Below, piece by piece: positions 1 to 5,554 of a DNA stretch of 7,399 nucleotides. A model generated the notes under the pieces. That model was not told where the DNA came from and ran no database searches. It saw only the letters and a list, made by a program, of their open reading frames with translations. Location: positions 1-7,399 of the forward strand of contig CAYTFK010000339.1 of assembly GCA_964436865.1 (NCBI GenBank), written 5' to 3'. Source of the DNA: JAXGPP01 sp964436865 (lineage in GTDB: Bacteria; Planctomycetota; Planctomycetia; Pirellulales; Thermoguttaceae). Both the position numbers and the translations under genes were made by a program. Each line of letters starts with the position of its first letter. Positions within the stretch are counted from its first letter, which is position 1.

Positions 1-51
1 CACCCGATAGCCGGATTACTTTGAGGTGATTGCAGCTCGAAATCGCTAGGA

Positions 52-78
52 TTGGCCGACCAAGAGTCTGGCCGGCAA
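52..78 (-). terminator. Stem-loop downstream of the transglutaminase-like gene, weak terminator candidate
   Basis: On the minus strand the arms TTGCCGGCCA (69-78) and TGGTCGGCCAA (52-62) form about ten pairs with one bulge and one G-U, around a 6-nt loop, roughly 100 nt after the stop. The G-U pair fits a minus-strand RNA better than a plus-strand one. No strong U tract follows. A second 6-bp stem occurs at 112-128 (GGCGCG/CGCGCC). Nothing else is seen in 1-178. Confidence 0.25.
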
Positions 79-178
79 TCCGTGCTGCCCGGCGAAGCAA
101 GCTGCGCCCGAGGCGCGAAGGACGCGCCAGTCCCGGCCGCCACGTCCTCCGCACTCCCCAGGCGTGCCGCCGTCCGAC

Positions 179-2749
179 TTATCGGTCGTCCGGCAGAGCG
201 ATCTTCATATCGAATGGTTCGTATTCGAGCCGGTCCAGCGCCTGTACCTCGGTCACGCCCACGATCCGTTTGGGCGTCAACCGAAACCGAACATAACGTG
301 CTCGCACCGGCCCGTCCAGAGCCTTCTCAAAATTCCAGCCGCGCGCCGTTTCTTCATCGGCAAGCATGTGGTTGATCGGTATATCCTTTCGGCGAAGGTC
401 AAGCTCGAACTCGCCGTGGCTGGCAAATTCGTTGCCATCCAACGAAGTGAAAACTTCAACACGATCTTCCACTTCGCCCGACAGTGCGTCCCACCATGGC
501 CAGCCGGCCGTCAGGTGAACCCGGGCCGCCCCCACCGTTTGCTCCTCACCCATGTCGACGTCGATTTCTACGGGTCCGCTCTTTTGATCCCAGCCGCAGG
601 CAAAACTCATCGCCGTCCCACCGGCATAATTCGCACCGACGATCCCGTCGGTCAGCTTCTTTCCCTCGGGATCGGCGCTGCCATACTGCCCCGTCGGCGT
701 GACCGAAACCGTGTACGGCTTTCCTTCCAGCAGATTCCGGCCCACAGTCACGCGCCGGTCGAGCACCCGCTCCCCTCCCGCATCACGGCCGTCGGAATAG
801 CCCAGTCGGACGTTGGAATCCGTGCCCGCCAGACTTACCCTGAGCGACTCGACCACCGGATGATCCGCCCCGCCGACGTTGATCGTATAGCGGTCCGGCG
901 TCTTCTCCACGCGTTCAGTGTGGCTGCGGCGAACGAGCGTTCGGTCGGCCTGCACTTCGTTCCAGGTAAAAGTCACGTCGATCGGTTTCACCATGGGCGA
1001 GACCGGGCGATGGTTCACTTCCATCCGCATCGCGTAAATGCTGCATCCGGTCGGAGCCGCTTCCGGTGATTGCAGGCTGTACTTCACCAGCACTGATCGC
1101 ACGCCCGGCGGCACCCCATCGACCTTTTCGTAATGGATCGTGTCCCACGGCGGCTCAATGTCCGCCAGCCGCCACGCCCCTTGCCACGTTTGGCCGCCGT
1201 CCGTGGAGTACTGCATTCGGATCTCGCTCTTTGGGGCGCGGTTGTAGAATCGGCCACCATACGTGATCCGTGTCACATCGGCCGGTGCGTCGATCCTGTA
1301 CACCACGTACGCCTCGTCGTTCGGCTTCGCCGGATGCATCACTCCTTTCCAACCCGAGTGCTCCCGCTCGGTGGCGAGATTCTTCTCCTCAATGATATAC
1401 GGACGGTAACGGCCCGCCTGAAGTTCGGGCCAGTACACGATCGAGTCGCTCTGCTCGCCGAGTCCCACGTACACCGTGTTGCGCCCAAGTCGCAGTTGCG
1501 GCTGCGTCTTGCTGTTGAGCATCGTGACCGTTTCGATCGCCAGCCGCTTCAGTTGCGCGTCAGCCGGCGCCGCTGCGGCCTGGAGCGTGATCTTGACCAG
1601 AATCTCGTATGCCCCGTTCACCTCCGGCATCAGATCGAGATTCACAGGCAACTCGCCGGTATCCTCCGCCTTCCAGACGTTGGTCCACGTGCGGCCGCCC
1701 GTCGTGCTGATGTCGATCGCCGCCGCGTCTCGCTCCGTACGGCGGACGAACTGAGCGCGGATCGTCTGCCCAGTGGCCACATTGGCCGACTGGATCTTGA
1801 ACACGGCCATGCCGGACCTGCCCGCCTGCACCGGCTGCAGCCCCTGCGGCTCTATCGCTTCCAGGTTCTCGACCTCCTGCAGCGACTCCCTGAACTCGGT
1901 CGGCGTCAGTTTCGGCTCGAACGTCCACCGTCCGTTGCCGCGGATGCGGTAACGCGCGTTGGCCGCTTCCGGGTCCTTGCCGCCGTTGGGCACGTAGAAC
2001 CGTGGCTCTTTCCCAAGACTGTGGTAATACCGCGTGTACACCTCGCCCGGTCGCAGGTTCAGGATGTAGCGGTGCCCCACATCCCAATTCTTGCAGTACC
2101 AACGATGCTTTAGACCGCTGGGGGTGAAGCAGCGGTATTCCTGGGCCAGGTCCCGCGGGCAATCGGCCCCGGTCAGAAAGCCGTTGGCGCTGGTCGCGTA
2201 AAGGCAGTGATACTTGGCGATATGCCCCGCCTCCCGCTTGCCCCCCGACGCCGCGCACGCCCCCTCCTGGCCGATCTCTTCTACGCTGGCGATCGTCTTC
2301 CCGTCGCACCGCGTGTACAGGGCCGACATCGAGTTGTCGTACATGTGCCAGGCGTCGTCGTAGAAGCACTCCGAGACCGTGTGCAGCGTGATGTCCCAGA
2401 GCCGCGTGTCGAGCCCCATCTCGCGCCAGATCCCGCAGTTGATCCCCGACACGGTGCTGCACATCGTGTAGCCGTAGTCGTTGAACTGCCGGATCGGGTC
2501 GGTCAGTTCCAACCCGTGCAGTTGCATCGGCGCCGTTTGCCGCCGGGCGATATGGTTCCAGTAGTACATCGCCCAGCACTTCTCCTCCGGCGTCGACCAC
2601 CGCGAGGTAGCGCTGTGCACGAGGCTCGGCAGATCGTAATAGTCCGGGTTAGCGTCTGTAACCACCTTGACGTTACACACCTGCCCTTCGACAATGGCGG
2701 TCGAGAAGAGCACCGACGCAACGATCAAAGTCCGGCAGATTGCCGACAT
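179..2749 (-). CDS. Exported multidomain protein: transglutaminase-like domain, two beta modules, discoidin-like C-terminus
   Basis: The product is 856 aa. The start at 2749 is chosen because GGGGAG lies 6 nt upstream (2756-2761 on the plus strand) and a Sec-type signal peptide follows at once (hydrophobic residues about 7-20, likely cut near residue 23). The frame stays open to 2851, but that extension has no signal and covers the promoter. Residues about 55-145 look like a transglutaminase core: C97 in YTMCSTVSG, H123 in LHTVSE and D138 in a WxxxD motif (W134-D138). The His-Asp spacing of 15 is normal for that superfamily. Residues about 305-410 and 445-580 are two related beta-rich modules, each with an Asp-box-like motif (STTGGRTW near 348, STDGGQTW near 515). 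Residues about 672-840 resemble an F5/8 type C (discoidin) carbohydrate-binding domain. By family this could be a protease, peptidase or amidase-like enzyme acting on surface glycoprotein or cell-wall material. The substrate is unknown. The domain calls come from motif reading only. Confidence 0.85.
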   Translation of the reverse strand: MSAICRTLIVASVLFSTAIVEGQVCNVKVVTDANPDYYDLPSLVHSATSRWSTPEEKCWAMYYWNHIARRQTAPMQLHGLELTDPIRQFNDYGYTMCSTVSGINCGIWREMGLDTRLWDITLHTVSECFYDDAWHMYDNSMSALYTRCDGKTIASVEEIGQEGACAASGGKREAGHIAKYHCLYATSANGFLTGADCPRDLAQEYRCFTPSGLKHRWYCKNWDVGHRYILNLRPGEVYTRYYHSLGKEPRFYVPNGGKDPEAANARYRIRGNGRWTFEPKLTPTEFRESLQEVENLEAIEPQGLQPVQAGRSGMAVFKIQSANVATGQTIRAQFVRRTERDAAAIDISTTGGRTWTNVWKAEDTGELPVNLDLMPEVNGAYEILVKITLQAAAAPADAQLKRLAIETVTMLNSKTQPQLRLGRNTVYVGLGEQSDSIVYWPELQAGRYRPYIIEEKNLATEREHSGWKGVMHPAKPNDEAYVVYRIDAPADVTRITYGGRFYNRAPKSEIRMQYSTDGGQTWQGAWRLADIEPPWDTIHYEKVDGVPPGVRSVLVKYSLQSPEAAPTGCSIYAMRMEVNHRPVSPMVKPIDVTFTWNEVQADRTLVRRSHTERVEKTPDRYTINVGGADHPVVESLRVSLAGTDSNVRLGYSDGRDAGGERVLDRRVTVGRNLLEGKPYTVSVTPTGQYGSADPEGKKLTDGIVGANYAGGTAMSFACGWDQKSGPVEIDVDMGEEQTVGAARVHLTAGWPWWDALSGEVEDRVEVFTSLDGNEFASHGEFELDLRRKDIPINHMLADEETARGWNFEKALDGPVRARYVRFRLTPKRIVGVTEVQALDRLEYEPFDMKIALPDDR

Positions 2750-2755
2750 GGTCCA

Positions 2756-2761
2756 CTCCCC
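2756..2761 (-). promoter_or_regulatory. Ribosome binding site that fixes the start of the transglutaminase-like gene
   Basis: On the minus strand this reads GGGGAG, 6 nt before the ATG at 2749. It supports that start over the longer in-frame one at 2851, which would give an N-terminus without a signal peptide. Confidence 0.6.
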
Positions 2762-2778
2762 ATCGTAACAGGCCCTCT

Positions 2779-2805
2779 TTGCCCGCGTTTGCGTCCCACT
2801 ATAAC
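2779..2805 (+). promoter_or_regulatory. Candidate sigma70-type promoter for the oligogalacturonate lyase homologue
   Basis: The -10 is TATAAC (2800-2805; five of six consensus bases). The -35 is weak: TTGCCC at 2779-2784 with a short 15-nt spacer. Transcription would start near 2812, giving a leader of about 90 nt. The -10 shares bases with the minus-strand -10. Confidence 0.35.
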
Positions 2806-2827
2806 GCGCATCGAATCGTGTTGCCAC
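2798..2827 (-). promoter_or_regulatory. Candidate sigma70-type promoter for the transglutaminase-like gene
   Basis: Read on the minus strand there is a -10 TATAGT (2798-2803; five of six consensus bases) and a weak -35 GTGGCA (2822-2827; four of six) with an 18-nt spacer. Transcription would start near 2791 and leave a leader of about 40 nt before the ATG. The -10 overlaps the -10 of the opposite promoter. Motif reading only. Confidence 0.4.
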
Positions 2828-2830
2828 GAT
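2815..2830. promoter_or_regulatory. Perfect 16-bp dyad, candidate operator
   Basis: ATCGTG-TTGC-CACGAT is a perfect inverted repeat with 6-bp arms. It covers the proposed -35 of the minus-strand gene and lies just downstream of the proposed start of the plus-strand transcript. A regulator bound here could affect both divergent genes. It could equally be an RNA hairpin in the plus-strand leader. No regulator gene is visible in the window. Confidence 0.35.
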
Positions 2831-2889
2831 CAGGCCTGCCTGCCTGCGCACCCATACGCCGGCCGGTCAACACAAACGACACCACAGCC

Positions 2890-2893
2890 GGAG
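2890..2893 (+). promoter_or_regulatory. Ribosome binding site favouring the GTG start at 2902
   Basis: GGAG stands 8 nt before GTG 2902, a normal spacing. For the alternative ATG at 2914 the same GGAG is 20 nt away and only a weak GAAG (2904-2907) is near. This is why the GTG start is preferred, but the choice is not certain. Confidence 0.45.
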
Positions 2894-2901
2894 CCGCAAT
2901 C

Positions 2902-4230
2902 GTGAAGACTTTAATGCACGGTGACGCACTGATTGCACGACGCCCATTCCTGCGTGCGGCGTCCTTGCTGGCTGGAACCGCCGTGCTCAATCCAGGCGGG
3001 TTGTTCCGGATGGTATCCACTGAAGCACGCGCGGCAGATACCCCCCCATCCGCCCCTGCGATCCATACCGATCGCAAGTCCGATCGCGGGCGCGGCAGCA
3101 CGCAGCGCGTCAGCAGTGAGATCCAGGAGTACAAGGATGAAGAGACCGGGGCAAGCGTTCGTCGCCTGACCGCCGACGGTTCGGACAATGTCCATCTGTA
3201 CTTCACTTCGGAGTCGTTCCTGGGCGCCGGCTCCGACCGGTTGGTGTTTGCGTCCAATCGCTCGGGCCGCTTTCAATTCCATCTGCTCGACATCCCCTCT
3301 GCACAATTGGTCCAGGTCACCGAGGGTGAGGATCTCTCGCCCACCCTGGCCTGCCTCGATCCGGGCGGTCAGTTGTTCTACTTCGAAGGTCCGACGCTGC
3401 GGGCCGTGAAACTTGACACGCTGGAGGACCGGGAACTGTACCGCGTCCCCGAGGGAGTGCGGCCAGCTTTGCCCACCTGCACCGCTGACGGCCGCTACGT
3501 CGCCTTCGCCTATCGCGAGGCCCGGGCAGTCAGCACCGAAACCGGGCGAATCTACTCGACCATGGCCGAACAGTACTATCAGCACCCCAGTTGTGTGATT
3601 ATGCGGATTGATACGTCCAGCGGCGAGGCGGTGGCCGCCTGGGGCGAGCGGGCCTGGATCAGCCACGTGGCGATCCATCCGCAGCGGCCGGACTTCATCC
3701 TGTTCTGTCATGAGGGAGGCAGTCACGTCTCGCAACGGATGTGGACCGTGGACCTGTCAGTGACTCGGGGGCGACAGGCCAGACCGCTCTATCCGCAGCG
3801 CCCCGAGGAGTTCTGCGTTCACGAATACTTCACCCGGCAGGGCGAGGTGGGATTTCAGTACGAACTTGAACGCGAAGGCCAGCCGGAGTATTACAACTGC
3901 TTCATCCGCCCGGATGGAACCTGGGTCCGCCAATACCTGCTCCCCGGCCGCAGGCCGGGACATATCCAATCGAACACCGACAACACGCTCGTCGTGGGCG
4001 ACTGCGGCTACCTGAGTTCGGAAGATCGGGACGGGGGCAACTATATGTCGCTGATGACCCATGCCGACGGGCGTGCCCACGTCCGCCGTCTCTGCCGCCG
4101 CGTGCCGGGCGGCACCCAGCACAGCCACGGCCACCCGGTGTTCAGCCGCGACGATCGTTGGGTGCTTTACAATTCGATGGTCGGCCAGACCCACAACGTC
4201 TATATGGCCGACGTGAACAGCGTGGCATAG
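2902..4230 (+). CDS. Tat-exported oligogalacturonate lyase homologue (PL22-type seven-bladed propeller)
   Basis: The product is 442 aa from GTG 2902 (alternative start ATG 2914, four codons later). Oligogalacturonate lyases of family PL22 cleave short pectin fragments by Mn-dependent beta-elimination on a seven-bladed beta-propeller. Landmarks of the family are visible: CHEG (269-272) followed by RMW (279-281), CVHEYF with H307 at the catalytic-base position, GHIQSN with H354, and Q406-x2-H409-x-H411. H354, Q406, H409 and H411 line up with the metal ligands I recall from the Yersinia enzyme, so the active site looks intact. The N-terminus has a twin-arginine motif (R13-R14-P-F-L), a hydrophobic stretch and an ARA cleavage site (42-44). 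This suggests export of a folded metalloprotein, whereas the characterised enterobacterial enzymes are cytoplasmic. Distant PL22-like proteins may act on other uronates, so the substrate is less certain than the fold. Confidence 0.85.
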   Translation: MKTLMHGDALIARRPFLRAASLLAGTAVLNPGGLFRMVSTEARAADTPPSAPAIHTDRKSDRGRGSTQRVSSEIQEYKDEETGASVRRLTADGSDNVHLYFTSESFLGAGSDRLVFASNRSGRFQFHLLDIPSAQLVQVTEGEDLSPTLACLDPGGQLFYFEGPTLRAVKLDTLEDRELYRVPEGVRPALPTCTADGRYVAFAYREARAVSTETGRIYSTMAEQYYQHPSCVIMRIDTSSGEAVAAWGERAWISHVAIHPQRPDFILFCHEGGSHVSQRMWTVDLSVTRGRQARPLYPQRPEEFCVHEYFTRQGEVGFQYELEREGQPEYYNCFIRPDGTWVRQYLLPGRRPGHIQSNTDNTLVVGDCGYLSSEDRDGGNYMSLMTHADGRAHVRRLCRRVPGGTQHSHGHPVFSRDDRWVLYNSMVGQTHNVYMADVNSVA

Positions 4231-4448
4231 CTCCTCCGCACAAGCTCGCACGCGGAGCAGGGGAGGCGGCCCCGCACCAAGTGGGGACTGCCCGCGCTCG
4301 GGTGGACCGGCCTGCGTGTTCCTGGTAGGTTCTTTGTCCATGCAGTGCTTCAGGCTTGAGCTGCGTTCGACCGCGCGGCGAGGGCAAACCCGACCGTTGT
4401 GCCTGCCCGGTTGCGTCGTCAACCGCGAAACCAACACAGGAGTGAACG
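4231..4448. other. Gene-free spacer with several short hairpins
   Basis: This 218-bp spacer has no credible coding sequence. Besides the hairpins near 4234-4286 it has a small one at 4291-4302 (CCCG/CGGG) and a perfect 6-bp stem at 4408-4425 (CGGTTG/CAACCG, 6-nt loop). The last ends 12 nt before the AGGAG of the next gene, so it could affect its translation. I found no convincing -35/-10 pair here. Confidence 0.4.
4234..4257 (+). terminator. Hairpin just after the lyase gene, weak terminator candidate
   Basis: CTCCGC (4234-4239) pairs perfectly with GCGGAG (4252-4257) across a 12-nt loop, starting 3 nt after the stop codon. A second hairpin follows at 4271-4286 (CCC-G-CAC / GTG-GGG with one bulged G). 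Neither has a T run after it, so intrinsic termination is doubtful. Confidence 0.25.
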
Positions 4449-5455
4449 ATGAAGACCAACAGCCTCTGCTGGGCCTGCTGTGCCGCCCTGATCCTGCTCG
4501 CGCCGACGGTGACTCAAGGAGAGTCGTCGCAGGATTCGTTCACGCGCGGCGAGCAGTTGCTCGCCAAGGGCGACTTTCACGCCGCGCTGGCCTCTTTCGC
4601 CAGCGCCGCTCGCGCCGATCGCAGCCGGGCAGAGTACCTGCAACACTATGCGATGGTCCGCCGCGTGATCGACCTCCGCGCGCAACTCGATGCCGCTAGC
4701 GATCCTGAACAGTGGAACTACCTCGCTCGCGCATTGCGATCGTTCTACCACAGCGAGCGGATCTATCCCGAAGCGCTCGCCCTGGAAAAGGAGATCCATG
4801 CCCGCGAGAAGTCGGCAGGCTCGGCCGTCATGCTGGCCGAAACCCAATTGGCGATGAAACAGGATGCCGATGCCGTCGGGACCCTCTCGTCGGTGGCAAC
4901 CGATCAGGCGACTCCGCGCTCCCAGGCCCTGCTGGCCGTTGCGCTCGCCCGAACCGGCAACGCCGACCGGGCCAGGGACGTGGCGGCGAGCGTCCAGTTG
5001 CCGGCGGGCGCCGATCCCAACTCACTCTATGCCGCCGCGCGGATGCATTCCGCCGTGGGCGAGCACGCTCAAGCCACGGCATTGATCACCGCCTGCCTCG
5101 AAACGGTGCTGCCGAGCCAGTCGCCGGGATTCGTTGCCCATGCGCGGACCTGCCCCGAGTTTTCCGCGATCGCCACGACCGCCGAGTTCACCCGGGCGCT
5201 GGCGACCCCGTCGAANNNNNNNNNNNNNNNNNNNNNNNNNNNNNNNNNNNNNNNNNNNNNNNNNNNNNNNNNNNNNNNNNNNNNNNNNNNNNNNNNNNNN
5301 NNNNNNNNNNNNNNNTTTCCGCGATCGCCACGACCGCCGAGTTCACCCGGGCGCTGGCGACCCCGTCGAAGGTGCCTGAATCGAAGTGCAGCGGCGGCAG
5401 CAGTTGCGCGAGTTGCCCGATGCGTGGCGGGTGCCCCAAAAGCCAGACCCAGTAG
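4449..5455 (+). CDS. Exported TPR protein with Cys-rich C-terminal tail, interrupted by an assembly gap
   Basis: The ATG at 4449 has AGGAG 6 nt upstream (4438-4442). As written the frame is broken by the N run. Joining 4449-5215 to 5371-5455 gives 852 bases, an open 283-aa protein ending at TAG 5453-5455. Residues 1-24 form a signal peptide. From about 28 to 226 the protein is helical with about five TPR-like repeats (near 30-63, 89-122, 122-156, 157-190, 191-226). A short closing segment (238-255) resembles the end of many TPR proteins. The tail carries C262-x5-C268-x2-C271-x5-C277 among Gly and Ser, a likely metal or Fe-S site or a redox-active set. It resembles the Cys-rich end of FeoB-associated small proteins (PF12669-like), though that is a weak motif-level likeness. 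The next gene, 99 bp on, encodes a membrane Fe-S protein. The TPR part may be a scaffold for it. Confidence 0.8.
5161..5215 (+). repeat. 55-bp contig-end overlap, left copy
   Basis: These 55 bases are identical to 5316-5370 and end exactly where the N run begins. They encode residues near 239-255 of the TPR protein. They are best read as the shared k-mer of two contig ends, not as a biological repeat. Confidence 0.9.
5216..5315. other. Assembly gap of exactly 100 N
   Basis: A run of 100 N is the usual placeholder for a scaffold gap of unknown size. Because identical 55-base ends flank it, the true gap is probably negative, with contigs that overlap and nothing missing. Removing 5216-5370 restores the reading frame of the TPR gene. 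Confidence 0.95.
5316..5370 (+). repeat. 55-bp contig-end overlap, right copy
   Basis: Identical to 5161-5215 and beginning at the first base after the N run. Reading on from this copy in the frame of the upstream gene gives the Cys-rich tail and the stop at 5455. In other frames the segment is an artefact. Confidence 0.9.
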
Positions 5456-5490
5456 CCCGACAAGGCACGCCGGCGGATGGTGAACGGCGT

Positions 5491-5529
5491 CGAGCGAGTG
5501 CTCGCTACCTGACGGTTGAAGACCGTCGG
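5491..5529 (+). promoter_or_regulatory. Two adjacent hairpins in the leader of the Fe-S membrane protein gene
   Basis: The first is CGAGC-GAGT-GCTCG (5491-5504). The second has GACGGT (5511-5516) and ACCGTC (5522-5527) around a 5-nt loop. It extends by a T-G and a C-G pair to 5509-5529. They lie between the TPR stop and the GGAAG of the next gene. They could be a processing or attenuation element, or a small dispersed intergenic repeat. There is no T run for an intrinsic terminator. Confidence 0.35.
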
Positions 5530-5541
5530 ATACTCTACCAC

Positions 5542-5546
5542 GGAAG
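5542..5546 (+). promoter_or_regulatory. Ribosome binding site that selects ATG 5555
   Basis: GGAAG lies 8 nt before ATG 5555. The only earlier in-frame start is TTG 5516, which sits inside the second leader hairpin, two codons after an in-frame TGA (5510-5512). ATG 5555 is therefore preferred. Confidence 0.55.
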
Positions 5547-5554
5547 CAACAGGC

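Noticed and set aside
164..2113. Long plus-strand open frames (164-1069, 1133-2113) opposite the transglutaminase-like gene
   Set aside because: They are antisense shadows in GC-rich DNA. Their translations are Arg/Pro/His-rich with no domain motifs, while the minus-strand frame has a signal peptide, a triad and an RBS.
1560..2600. Minus-strand open frame of 346 codons inside the transglutaminase-like gene
   Set aside because: It is an out-of-frame shadow on the same strand with low-complexity Gly/Arg/Ala composition and no start signals.
2834..2847. Short GCCT tandem repeat in the divergent spacer
   Set aside because: About three units only. Expected by chance in GC-rich DNA, and no function can be argued.
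2750..2851. Longer N-terminus for the transglutaminase-like protein
   Set aside because: It would bury the signal peptide 34 residues in and cover the likely promoter. The ATG at 2749 has a strong RBS.
2740..2901. Longer N-terminus for the lyase homologue starting at 2740
   Set aside because: It would overlap the start of the divergent gene and place 50-odd residues before the Tat signal. The GTG at 2902 has GGAG at the right distance.
5161..5370. True 55-bp direct repeat or mobile-element target duplication around the gap
   Set aside because: Copies end exactly at the N boundaries and lie inside a coding frame that closes perfectly when they are merged. This fits a contig overlap far better.
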